Assembly (NCBI GenBank): GCA_024640845.1
Contig: JAHEEE010000032.1
Coordinates: 1-44,482, forward strand
DNA: 44,482 nt
Direction: 5' to 3'
Origin: Myxococcales bacterium
GTDB lineage: Bacteria; Myxococcota_A; Polyangia; Polyangiales; Houyiibacteriaceae
Shown: positions 8,919 through 19,490 of the stretch, piece after piece
How positions within the stretch are numbered: position 1 is the stretch's first letter
Layout: each line of letters begins with the position of its first letter
Notes under the pieces: model-generated
What the model saw: only the letters and a program-made list of their open reading frames with translations
What the model was told of the DNA's origin: nothing
Database searches by the model: none
Position numbers and translations under genes: made by a program

Positions 8919-8949
8919 TTTATATGCTCAAAGACTGAACATTTGTCAA
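8919..8949 (-). promoter_or_regulatory. Strong sigma-70-like promoter for the HNH endonuclease gene
   Basis: On the minus strand a perfect TTGACA (8944-8949) precedes TATAAA (8919-8924) with a 19-base spacer, or ATATAA with 18. The predicted start of transcription is near 8912, five bases before the ATG at 8907. The mRNA would then be nearly leaderless or use the downstream TTG at 8892. The first in-frame ATG (8917-8919) touches the -10 box and is unlikely to be translated. Confidence 0.6.
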
Positions 8950-8982
8950 GTACTCTGTCGACCCGACCCGGGTTACGCTTTC

Positions 8983-9048
8983 GCGTCAGCGTCAGCGTCA
9001 GCGTCAGCGTCAGCGTCAGCGTCAGCGTCAGCGTCAGCGTCAGCGTCA
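8983..9048. repeat. Perfect (GCGTCA)11 hexanucleotide tandem repeat
   Basis: Eleven uninterrupted copies of GCGTCA (TGACGC on the other strand) occupy 66 bases, followed by a partial copy. The array lies about 34 bases upstream of the -35 box of the HNH endonuclease promoter, between that gene and the end of the neighbouring lipoprotein gene. Because the unit is a multiple of three, several frames stay open through it as dipeptide repeats (for example Ser-Val or Thr-Leu), but none of these frames shows other signs of being a gene. Confidence 0.97.
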
Positions 9049-9091
9049 GCGAAACATGGCCTGGGGCTATCCGAACGCAATCCACGAATGG

Positions 9092-9123
9092 CGTGGTCCA
9101 ACCACGAATAATGTGGGTTATTC
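9092..9123 (-). terminator. Two adjacent small hairpins, possible end of the lipoprotein transcript
   Basis: CGTGGT-CCA-ACCACG (9092-9106) is a perfect 6-bp stem. It is directly followed by GAATAA-TGTGGG-TTATTC (9106-9123), another perfect 6-bp stem sharing one base. They lie downstream of the Cys-rich lipoprotein gene on the minus strand. There is no T-tract, so intrinsic termination is only a guess. Confidence 0.3.
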
Positions 9124-9128
9124 CAGGG

Positions 9129-9212
9129 CTACGGCTGCACCTCAAACGCCCCAACGTCGCACGCGGGCCCAGCCCCCTCCGAGGCTGCTCCTGCCGCCTG
9201 GTCCACGGTCAA
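9129..9212 (-). pseudogene. Decayed C-terminal tail of a choice-of-anchor Q / CSLREA-type protein
   Basis: Immediately after, and slightly overlapping, the stop of the Cys-rich lipoprotein gene, another minus-strand frame encodes about 27 residues ending ACDVGAFEVQP and a TAG at 9129-9131. The preceding TVDQAAGA and the CDVGAFE core look like the conserved end (T-D-Q-R-G ... C-D-I-G-A-F-E) of right-handed beta-helix proteins of the choice-of-anchor Q type. No start or body of such a protein is present, so this reads as a remnant. A frameshifted copy lies at 10185-10218. Confidence 0.5.
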
Positions 9213-10033
9213 AAGCTGCAAAGCCAGTTCTGGGCCGGGTCGATACCAAGGGGGCACATCAAGAGGCTGCACGAACCCGGTTGGCCGCAGTAGTCGCATG
9301 AATCCGCCGTGCCGTCGGCACAGTCCAGATCGATGACGCCGCAGCCGCAGTCGCATCCGTCGCCGGTTCCGTAGTACTCCCCTGAGCAGGTCCAGCCCGG
9401 AGGACCGCCGCCGGTCGGTTCCGCAGCGAAACACCGCCAGTCCCCCTCTTGGCACTCGCCCGGGCCGTCGTAGCCAGTGAACCAGCAAAGGGTCCCGGAA
9501 CCAAGGCCCCGACAATCGAGCACCGCGCAGTCGCCCTTCCAGCAAAGGCCGATGGTGTTCCCGACTTCGCACGGCGTCGCGGCATCACGGCCGGTGCAGT
9601 CGCGGGGATATCCGTTGCCGTCAACGCAGCCACCGTCGATGCACCAACCAATACGTATGCAGCGGTCCCAGCAACAGAAAGGCAAACAGTCCCACGACTC
9701 ACAGCTAAACTCTGATTCAATACAGCAAGACTGGCCGTGGAACCAATCGGTGTGCCCGGTGCACTCCACCACTCCCGTCTCCGGGTCGCAGTAATAGGCC
9801 TCTAAGTCTGAGCAGTCCTCGTGCCAGTTACCTTCGCATGGCTTGTCCCAGTGCTCGCAGTACCCATCACCGCCATCGATGGTGCAGTCATCGATGCTGC
9901 ACAGATCACCATCATCACACTGTTCATCACTAAGGCACCGCGGATACTCGGGCACGCCATCCTCATCCGTACACCCCACGACACACAAGACCCCCAGCGC
10001 GAGCACGAGAAACAAACTCGTTATCGAGCGCAT
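9209..10033 (-). CDS. Very cysteine-rich lipoprotein
   Basis: The product is 274 residues. A type II signal peptide (MRSITSLFLVLALGVLCVVGC) ends at Cys21. The mature part holds about 36 more cysteines, many in EC, DC and CC pairs and in Asp/Gly-rich repeats such as CDDGDLCSIDDC. That resembles the disulfide-rich, Ca-binding-like repeats common in surface proteins of Myxococcota. It is probably exported and disulfide-bonded; no enzyme domain is seen. A clear ribosome site (GGGAGG) precedes the ATG. Its upstream region shares sequence with that of the lipoprotein gene at 10952-11434, and its signal peptide resembles those of the two lipoproteins to its right. Confidence 0.7.
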   Translation of the reverse strand: MRSITSLFLVLALGVLCVVGCTDEDGVPEYPRCLSDEQCDDGDLCSIDDCTIDGGDGYCEHWDKPCEGNWHEDCSDLEAYYCDPETGVVECTGHTDWFHGQSCCIESEFSCESWDCLPFCCWDRCIRIGWCIDGGCVDGNGYPRDCTGRDAATPCEVGNTIGLCWKGDCAVLDCRGLGSGTLCWFTGYDGPGECQEGDWRCFAAEPTGGGPPGWTCSGEYYGTGDGCDCGCGVIDLDCADGTADSCDYCGQPGSCSLLMCPLGIDPAQNWLCSF

Positions 10034-10075
10034 AACAACCTCCCTTCCTCACCCAGGTCGTTAGGCGGTCACCAA

Positions 10076-10181
10076 GTAGCGTGGGGTCGCCGGCCTGTGC
10101 CGGTCCATACGTATTTGTTTCCTAAGCGGCCGATTTCAGGCGCGGCATTTGCGCCTGGGGCGTGGGGGCGCAGCGGGTGCG
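10076..10181 (-). repeat. Conserved leader region, copy 1 (upstream of Cys-rich lipoprotein gene)
   Basis: This segment matches 11470-11558. On the minus strand it reads CGCACCCGC..GCCCCCA, then GAAACAAATACGTAT (about 10105-10120), then a small hairpin (CCGG-CACAGG-CCGG) and CGACCCCACG. It lies 43-148 bases before the ATG at 10033. The TACGTAT block could be a -10-like element with the hairpin in the 5' leader; this is inference. Confidence 0.6.
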
Positions 10182-10184
10182 CGC

Positions 10185-10218
10185 CTACGGCTGCGCCTCA
10201 AACGCGCCGACTGTCGCA
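10185..10218 (-). pseudogene. Frameshifted second copy of the CDVGAFEVQP tail
   Basis: Downstream of the lipoprotein gene ending at 10282, the minus strand encodes Val-Gly-Ala-Phe-Glu-Ala-Gln-Pro followed by TAG (10185-10187). One extra base (10212) separates this from an upstream Cys-Asp in the other frame. At the DNA level it closely matches 9129-9162. It is too short and broken to be a gene. Confidence 0.5.
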
Positions 10219-10281
10219 CATCGTGCTGCCGGGTGGCGGCGTGCCAACGCTCCGACGACCCTTTGAGCGAGTGAAGGCCGA

Positions 10282-10854
10282 TCACCAGTAGTCGGCGCAG
10301 GTTTCCGACTCGACCTCGGGCACGATCTCGCGAATGGCAGCGAAGACCCTCTCGAAATCTGAGCAGCTGATAACTGGTCCCATGAAACTATGGTCGTTGT
10401 CTGCGCATTTTCTGTCGCTCACGCTGAGGACCAACCGGTCTTGTGCGTGCACGACAGACAGCACCGGCGGAAATGGTACGCCGTCCACCGCCCACGTCTC
10501 ACAGTCCTCATTGATGCGGTATGAAACGCCCTGCACGACACTCACGAGCTGGTCCATCGTCTCACGGGTCGCAGGAGGAAGCGACTCCGGCGGAACCGAG
10601 TTCCGCAGCCACTCGTGCGTGACCGCTAGCTCGGCAACCTGAAACGTGTACTGCTCGTCGCCCCGCTGATCACCGTCCTCATACAGCCTGTTGAGCGTGA
10701 GTGCCAACGTGTCAATCGCAGGAAATCGATCCCCAATTTCACCGCCGGCGCCACCTGAGCCACCGTCACCAGCCGCTCCACCCGTGCCTGCTGCCTCGCT
10801 GCACCCGATGATGCTCAGCGCCAGTACGCAGATGATTCGGAATACGTAACGCAT
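10282..10854 (-). CDS. Lipoprotein of unknown function
   Basis: The product is 190 residues from the ATG at 10854, which has a good ribosome site (GAGGGAG, 7 bases upstream). The signal peptide MRYVFRIICVLALSIIGC ends at the lipobox Cys. A Gly/Ala-rich linker (GTGGAAGDGGSGGAGG) follows, and the globular part has four cysteines. An upstream in-frame ATG at 10884 is less likely. I do not recognise the domain. The signal peptide closely resembles that of the lipoprotein encoded at 10952-11434 (both contain RYVF....CV.AL), suggesting a shared origin of the 5' ends. The 98 bases to the next gene upstream show no clear promoter. Confidence 0.65.
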   Translation of the reverse strand: MRYVFRIICVLALSIIGCSEAAGTGGAAGDGGSGGAGGEIGDRFPAIDTLALTLNRLYEDGDQRGDEQYTFQVAELAVTHEWLRNSVPPESLPPATRETMDQLVSVVQGVSYRINEDCETWAVDGVPFPPVLSVVHAQDRLVLSVSDRKCADNDHSFMGPVISCSDFERVFAAIREIVPEVESETCADYW

Positions 10855-10951
10855 AACGATCTCCCTCACCTGACTCGACCTCATCAGAACGCCGCCAAGT
10901 CATATGTTCTACTCGCGCTCGGCGTGCGGTCGATAGGTCTCCGCCCGCAGC

Positions 10952-11434
10952 TCACTTGGGAACCGCAACGACAACGTAGGTTTGTCCAATCTGACAGAGG
11001 CTAAGGTCATCGGAGAACATCTGCGCGGTCGTCAGGGCGCTCAGTGTCCACGTGTTGTCCGATACGGTGATGGTGGCCGCGAAGGGCTGACCGCCGTCGG
11101 CCGTCGCCTCACATTCTCCCTCACAGCCGGGGCTACAGGTGATCGCGCCCGCATCGACGATTGTGGCGCCCCCCGCTGCCGCCATGAAGGTCATCTGCAT
11201 GGTGCTCTGGCAGGTCGTGTTCTGAGTCAAGATCATCTCGCCGGTGCAGTCGGCGGTAAGAGCGAACTCAACGCTGGGAAGCTCTTCGGCAACACCATCA
11301 CAGGACACGTTGCTGGCTATCCACTCGCCGGCCCAGTCAGCACACGCATCACCGCCCCCTCCATCCTCGCCGCACCCAACCAAGGGCATCACCCCGAGCG
11401 CGCAGACACATAGAAACCCGAATACGTAACGCAC
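10952..11434 (-). CDS. Small lipoprotein of unknown function
   Basis: The product is 160 residues starting at a GTG at 11434 behind the ribosome site GAGAGG. The open frame extends to 11467, but the hydrophobic signal VRYVFGFLCVCALGVMPLVGC and the resemblance to its neighbours favour this start. After the lipobox Cys the mature part opens CGEDGGGGDACADWAGEW. It has a beta-rich pattern with several Cys pairs, a lipocalin-like or META-like look that I cannot assign firmly. Its leader (11470-11558) is homologous to that of the Cys-rich lipoprotein gene. Confidence 0.62.
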   Translation of the reverse strand: MRYVFGFLCVCALGVMPLVGCGEDGGGGDACADWAGEWIASNVSCDGVAEELPSVEFALTADCTGEMILTQNTTCQSTMQMTFMAAAGGATIVDAGAITCSPGCEGECEATADGGQPFAATITVSDNTWTLSALTTAQMFSDDLSLCQIGQTYVVVAVPK

Positions 11435-11756
11435 GACAACCTCTCGCCCGACCCGCAGAGGGGTCATCCGTAACGTGGGGTCGCCGGGCAGCGCCGGCTA
11501 TACGTAATTGTTTCTCATCGCAGAGCCCGCGCCTACGTTTGGGGGCACGGCGGGTGCGTTGTTTTGGAGAGGGTCGGTGCGTGTCTGTGGGCCCCCTCCG
11601 CCTCGGTAATAGCTGAGGTGAAAGGAGGAACCGGTACCCCCTGGGGGTTTCCATCAACGCGTTTCCACTTGTCGTCGCGCCCGATCTCGTGCGTCGCGAC
11701 TAACTACGAATAATCGAAGTTACCACTAGTTGAGCAACGGGCGTCCCGCCTGAGGC
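11435..11756. other. Intergenic stretch (322 bases)
   Basis: No gene is supported here. The left part is the conserved lipoprotein leader (11470-11558). The middle holds a perfect palindrome ACCCCC-T-GGGGGT (11636-11648) of unknown role. The right part, next to the stop of the hydrolase gene, shows nothing recognisable. Confidence 0.6.
11470..11558 (-). repeat. Conserved leader region, copy 2 (upstream of lipoprotein gene 10952-11434)
   Basis: On the minus strand it reads CGCACCCGCCGTGCCCCCA, AGGCGC, GAAACAATTACGTAT, then the hairpin GCCGG-CGCTGC-CCGGC and CGACCCCACG. It matches copy 1 (10076-10181) over most of its length, with one gap of about 17 bases. The hairpin is kept although the loop bases and one stem pair differ between copies. 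Confidence 0.6.
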
Positions 11757-12626
11757 TCAGCTCGGCGACCAGCGGTCGCCCTCTTTGGCGATCCGACCCT
11801 CACGTTCGAGCTTGATCAAATGAGCCTCGATCGATTGCAGCGCCAGCGGCCACAAGTGCTTCGGTGTATCCGCGTACACTTGGGCGACCAGGTGTCTTGG
11901 GCGGGACGGTTTGCCTCTTGCCTCGAGTGCGTCGAGCACCTTCTTCTCTCGCATCAGGCGGTGCTCGATGTAGAAACTCAAGATCGCTTGGGGCTCCGGG
12001 ATCAGGTCGCCGTGGGCCGGAAGAAGACCCGTCGGCTCGAGCGCAGCCATCTTTCGGAGCGACTCCAGGTAGAGCAGCATGTCGCCATCGGTGGGCTCGA
12101 CGATGATCGTGCCGACCGAGGCCACCATGTCGCCGGCGATCATGATGTTGCTGGCCTCGTCGGTGAAACACAGATGACCCGGCGCGTGGCCGGGGGTGTG
12201 AAGCGCGCTCAGCGCCGTTGGCGTCGGGCCGTCGAGGACGATACGCTCGCCGTCTTGGATCAGCATGTCGATCTCGACGATGCCGTCGAGGCGCTGGGCG
12301 GTCATGGCGTGCGCCCAAAGCGGGAGCTGGAGGCGTTCCTTGAGGGCCATCGCGCCGCCGACATGATCAGGGTGGTGATGGGTCGCGAGAATCGCGATCG
12401 GCTCGATGCCATCGAGGCGCGCGGCATGGACCCACTCGACCATGAGGTCTTGCTCCTCGCGGTACGGGGTGGCCGGCTCGATGACAACCGCCTCTTTGGT
12501 GCCCACGAGGAACGTGTTGGTGTGCGTGGCCGGCGGAAGCGTCGGCGTACGCACGGGAAGCATTTGAATCGTGGGCGCAACCGCCCGGACGCGATCAGCA
12601 AACGGCGGTGAGCTGGCCGACGCCAT
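11757..12626 (-). CDS. Metallo-beta-lactamase-fold hydrolase (LACTB2-like)
   Basis: The product is 289 residues. It carries the metal-binding motif THHHPDHVGG (H83, H85, D87, H88), a further HTPGHAPGH, the bridging Asp in IAGDMV and the final His in PAHGD, so the di-metal site looks complete. The C-terminal ~70 residues fit the winged-helix-like tail of LACTB2-type hydrolases. The substrate is unknown: this group includes thioesterases, nucleases and glyoxalase-like enzymes. A GAGGT ribosome site precedes the ATG. It starts 7 bases after the stop of the MglA-family GTPase gene, so the two are probably co-expressed. Confidence 0.85.
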   Translation of the reverse strand: MASASSPPFADRVRAVAPTIQMLPVRTPTLPPATHTNTFLVGTKEAVVIEPATPYREEQDLMVEWVHAARLDGIEPIAILATHHHPDHVGGAMALKERLQLPLWAHAMTAQRLDGIVEIDMLIQDGERIVLDGPTPTALSALHTPGHAPGHLCFTDEASNIMIAGDMVASVGTIIVEPTDGDMLLYLESLRKMAALEPTGLLPAHGDLIPEPQAILSFYIEHRLMREKKVLDALEARGKPSRPRHLVAQVYADTPKHLWPLALQSIEAHLIKLEREGRIAKEGDRWSPS

Positions 12627-12633
12627 GCCGACC

Positions 12634-13374
12634 TCAGGCGCTGCCGACCAGCTCGATGTCGTCGAGGTCGAGCTCGTGTTCCTCTTCCTCGGGCACCAGG
12701 GCGTGGATCATCGAGACCGGGCCGCTCGGGTAGAAGCGGTCGCGTGGCTCGTCGAGCAAGCACTCGACACGGCCCTCGGGCAGCAACGCCGGATCACCGA
12801 GCTGGCGCATCGAGATGCGCACCACCGACTTGAGGGCTTCGAAGACGCCCCACCCCTCGCGCGCGGAAGCGACGAGCTCGGGCACCCCCTCGGGAACACC
12901 GAGGCGCTCGCCGAGCTCCTCGACGTCGAGCACGCCGGGAATGTCGCGCTTGTTGTACTGCACGACCAGCGGCACGCGATCCGGATCGATGCCGTGCAGG
13001 CGAAGGTTGTAGTCGAGGTTCCGAATGCTGAAGTTGTTGCCCTCGAGCGCGTCGGGCTGGCTGTCGACCACGAGGACGACGCCGTCGACGTTACGAAGCA
13101 CGAGCCGGCGCGTGGAGTCCTGGGCGATCTGCCCGGGCACCGACAAGAGATGCAGGCGAACGTTGTAACCACGGAAGGTGCCGAGCTCGAGCGGCAGGAA
13201 GTCTAGGAAGAGCGTGCGCTCCGCCTCGGTGTTGACCGTGACGAGCTTGCCCCGCGACTCGGGTCGCGACTGGGAATGGATGGCTTCGAGGTTCGTGGTC
13301 TTGCCCCCGAGCCCGACGCCGTAGTAGGCGATTTTGAGCGTGATTTCCCGCTGCGCGTGAAGAATCAGGGCCAT
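12634..13374 (-). CDS. MglA-family small Ras-like GTPase with C-terminal extension
   Basis: The product is 246 residues. It has a P-loop GVGLGGKT (residues 19-26), the MglA-type block TERTLFxDFLPLELGTxRG with Ala in place of the first Thr, SVPGQ in place of the Ras DxxG (residues 79-82), NKRD (141-144) and SAR (170-172). MglA proteins of about 195 residues control polarity and motility in myxobacteria and bind GltI/AglZ-type partners. This one differs in switch II (QIAQDSTRR) and has an extra ~50 acidic residues at the C-terminus, so it is probably a paralogue rather than MglA itself. No MglB/roadblock gene is adjacent. It lies about 6.6 kb downstream of gltI on the same strand. Confidence 0.85.
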   Translation of the reverse strand: MALILHAQREITLKIAYYGVGLGGKTTNLEAIHSQSRPESRGKLVTVNTEAERTLFLDFLPLELGTFRGYNVRLHLLSVPGQIAQDSTRRLVLRNVDGVVLVVDSQPDALEGNNFSIRNLDYNLRLHGIDPDRVPLVVQYNKRDIPGVLDVEELGERLGVPEGVPELVASAREGWGVFEALKSVVRISMRQLGDPALLPEGRVECLLDEPRDRFYPSGPVSMIHALVPEEEEHELDLDDIELVGSA

Positions 13375-13433
13375 AGCTCGGAACTACCTGGGTCCCACGA
13401 AAGCGTCAAGAAGCTGGCGCGATTGCACGGGGG

Positions 13434-15521
13434 TCAGCCTGCATCCTCGCGGACGGCCGCAGCGCGCTCCCAGCGGTCCACGGCAGCTCGGGCTGGGGCA
13501 TGGTCCGGCAGGTCGAGCGTGGGATCGGCTGCAACGATGCGGTCGACGAGGTCCGCCGCGCGCCCAAGGAGCGCCCTGTCTTCGATCAAATTCGCGAATT
13601 GGAGGCCGCTCGCCCCGGACTGGCGATAGCCGAAAAGGTGACCTGCGCCCCGGAGCTCGAGATCGCGCTCGGCCAACCGGAACCCATCATCGCAGTCACA
13701 GAGCGCCTGAAGCCGGGCCTCGGCCTCCTCGGTCAGCGGCTCGCCGAAGGTCAGCAAGCATGCGCTCTTTTGGCCGGCCCGCCCCACCCGGCCTCGAAGC
13801 TGATGAAGCTGCGCGAGACCAAAACGTTCGGCCTGCTCGACGACGATGATGTTTGCGTCGGGAATGTCCACGCCGACCTCCAGGACCGTAGTGCCGACCA
13901 GCACTTGCTGCTCCCCCGCGGCAAAGCCCCGCATCGCCTCGCGGCGCGCGTCACTCGAAAGGCGCCCATGCACCTGCCCCACCCGGCGCTCGCCAAAATG
14001 TGCGCACATCTCCGCGAACGTCTCCTCGACCGTCACCATCTCATCGGACTCCGAGATCGCGGGACACACGACGAACGCTCTCCCGTCTGCCTCGAGCGCG
14101 CGCTCGATCTGCCGGAACACCTTCGCGCGGTCGTTTCGAGACACCATCTTGGTGATCGAGGGCACACGGCCCGGAGGTTTCGCGTCGATCGTGGTGAGAT
14201 CGAGCCCCGCATACAAGACGAGGGCGAGGCTTCGCGGAATCGGCGTCGCCGTCATCACCAGCAGATGCGGCCGACGGGTGGCGCCTCGCGTGCCGAGGCG
14301 CAAACGCTGGGCTACCCCGAAGCGGTGCTGCTCGTCGATGATCACCAAGCCGAGATTTGCGAATCGCACCTCGCCACTCAGGAGCGCATGCGTGCCGACG
14401 ACGATGTCCACCGCCCCCGTCGCCATCCGATCGAGCATGGAGCGGCGCTCTCCCTTGCTCAATGTGCCGGTGAAGAGGCCGAGACGAAGCCCGAGCTCAT
14501 CGGCCGTCGGGCGCAGGGTTTCGCCATGCTGCTCCGCCAACAGCTCGGTCGGCGCCAGAAAGACCGACTGGGCCTTCCCTCCGGCCACCTGCGCACACGC
14601 GACGAGTGCCACCGCTGTCTTTCCGCACCCGACGTCGCCTTGCAGCAGTCGCTTCATGGGGCTCTCGCTGTCCAGGGCCCGGCTCACCTCCGAGACCGCG
14701 TTGCGCTGCGCCGGGGTGAGCTCGAAGGGGAACGCCTCGGACGCCGCCGTGACGGGCCCGGCTGCGAACCGCTCAGCGCGCCCACCTTTCTCCGAAGCGC
14801 GACGCAAGCGAAGCGCAAGCTCCCAGAGCACCAGCTCCTCGAGCGCAAGCCTGCGGTAGCCGGGCGGCGGCGCCTCGGGGTCGGCATCGAACGCGACCGG
14901 ATCGGGGACGTGAATCGCGCGGAGCGCTTGACCCAACGGCTCCACACCCAACTCGGCGCGAAGCCCGGGGGGGATCAAGTCGGGAACGGCGCTCGCGGCG
15001 CGGTCGACCGCAGCCCGGATCGCTTTTCGCAGCGCCTTTCTGCGCACGCCGGGGACCTCGGGGTACCGAGGCACGATCGCACCCGGCGCCTCCGCCGACA
15101 GAGATTCCGGATGCGCGATCGTGGCGGTGCCCCGGTACTCCTGGACGCGGCCGGCGACCCGCACTCGCGTCCCCTCCGAAAAGCGCCGCCCGAGCCCGGG
15201 GATCGCGGCAAACCAAACGAGCTTCAGCTCGCGATAGCCATCTTGCCCCGCAGGCGCGCCGTCGTCTTCGATGCGCGCGTCGAAGCCGACGCGGCCTCCA
15301 CGGGGAAAGGAATGCGCCTCGCGAACGACCCCCTCGACAACGGCGTACTCACCGTCGCGGAGCGCGTGAATCGGTGTGGGCCTGCGCTGATCGTCGTAGC
15401 CGCGCGGTAAGAGCCACAACAAGTCGCCGACCGTCGCGTATCCGCGCTGCCGCAACTGCGCCCCCGTGGTAGGCCCAATGCCGGGCAACGACTCGACGGG
15501 ATGATCCAGGAGCGACGGCAC
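13434..15521 (-). CDS. recG: ATP-dependent DNA helicase RecG
   Basis: The product is 695 residues, a normal RecG length. A helix-hairpin-helix-like start (LPGIGPTTGAQLRQRGY) leads into the OB-fold wedge domain. The superfamily 2 helicase core follows, with Walker A GDVGCGKT (295-302), DEQH (396-399), TATPIPRSL, GRLSS and the late motif HQLRGRVGRAG. RecG remodels stalled forks and Holliday junctions in DNA repair. The start is a GTG at 15521 that directly follows the greA stop (TGA at 15522-15524), so the two genes are coupled. Confidence 0.95.
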   Translation of the reverse strand: MPSLLDHPVESLPGIGPTTGAQLRQRGYATVGDLLWLLPRGYDDQRRPTPIHALRDGEYAVVEGVVREAHSFPRGGRVGFDARIEDDGAPAGQDGYRELKLVWFAAIPGLGRRFSEGTRVRVAGRVQEYRGTATIAHPESLSAEAPGAIVPRYPEVPGVRRKALRKAIRAAVDRAASAVPDLIPPGLRAELGVEPLGQALRAIHVPDPVAFDADPEAPPPGYRRLALEELVLWELALRLRRASEKGGRAERFAAGPVTAASEAFPFELTPAQRNAVSEVSRALDSESPMKRLLQGDVGCGKTAVALVACAQVAGGKAQSVFLAPTELLAEQHGETLRPTADELGLRLGLFTGTLSKGERRSMLDRMATGAVDIVVGTHALLSGEVRFANLGLVIIDEQHRFGVAQRLRLGTRGATRRPHLLVMTATPIPRSLALVLYAGLDLTTIDAKPPGRVPSITKMVSRNDRAKVFRQIERALEADGRAFVVCPAISESDEMVTVEETFAEMCAHFGERRVGQVHGRLSSDARREAMRGFAAGEQQVLVGTTVLEVGVDIPDANIIVVEQAERFGLAQLHQLRGRVGRAGQKSACLLTFGEPLTEEAEARLQALCDCDDGFRLAERDLELRGAGHLFGYRQSGASGLQFANLIEDRALLGRAADLVDRIVAADPTLDLPDHAPARAAVDRWERAAAVREDAG

Positions 15522-15992
15522 TCAGCCCCAGCGGACGTCGCTGACTTCGTAGTTGCGGACGCCGCCTGGCGCCTGGACACGCACCTCATCGCCTACTTCG
15601 CGGCCCACCAGCGCGCGCGCAACCGGAGAGGTGATCGAGAGCTTGCCCTGCTTGATGTCGGACTCGTCGGGGCCGACGAGGCGGTATGTGACCGTCGTAC
15701 CATTGTCCATGTCTTCGAGCTCGACGATGGCGCCGAACTTCACCTTCTCGCCGCTGAGCGTCGAAGGGTCGATCACTTCGGCGCGCGAGAGCTTGTCCTC
15801 GATCTCCGCGATGCGCGCCTCGCAGAGGCCCTGCTTTTCCTTCGCAGCGTGGTATTCGGCGTTCTCTTTGAGATCCCCGTGCTCGCGGGCAACCCCGATC
15901 TCTTGGGAGATCTTCGGGCGCTCAGCTTTGAGCGCCGCAAGCTCCGCCGTCAGGGCCGCGTGCCCTTCGGGTGTCATTGGTACCCGGTCCAT
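15522..15992 (-). CDS. greA: Transcription elongation factor GreA
   Basis: The product is 156 residues. The N-terminal coiled-coil hairpin carries the tip motif [15 protein letters not shown]; its acidic residues D40 and E43 reach into the RNA polymerase active site to stimulate cleavage of backtracked RNA. The C-terminal FKBP-like domain ends with [23 protein letters not shown]. It is directly coupled to recG and lies 72 bases downstream of carB. Confidence 0.95.
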   Translation of the reverse strand: MDRVPMTPEGHAALTAELAALKAERPKISQEIGVAREHGDLKENAEYHAAKEKQGLCEARIAEIEDKLSRAEVIDPSTLSGEKVKFGAIVELEDMDNGTTVTYRLVGPDESDIKQGKLSITSPVARALVGREVGDEVRVQAPGGVRNYEVSDVRWG

Positions 15993-16064
15993 CCCCCCTA
16001 CGTATAACGCGGCCCCTCGGTTCGCAAGGAGGCGACGCCACGTGGAGGATGCGAAGCGTCCCGT

Positions 16065-19421
<3,357 letters not shown>

Positions 19422-19490
19422 GGACTCAGTTCAACCTGGACGTTCGCGCGGGCTTACCAGAGCCCCCTAGGCACCGCAACCGGGAATCGT

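Noticed and set aside
8983-9048. Possible CRISPR-like array
   Set aside because: Six-base units with no spacers are a microsatellite, not a CRISPR array.
8943-9293. Open frames through the GCGTCA array giving Ser-Val or Thr-Leu repeats
   Set aside because: They exist because the repeat unit is two codons long and lacks stops; no ribosome site, signal or domain supports a gene.
12571-13206. Plus-strand frame opposite the MglA-family gene
   Set aside because: The minus-strand GTPase has intact nucleotide-binding motifs; the opposite frame has none.
13500-15410. Plus-strand open frame (636 codons) opposite recG
   Set aside because: An antisense shadow in GC-rich DNA; recG on the minus strand has all helicase motifs.
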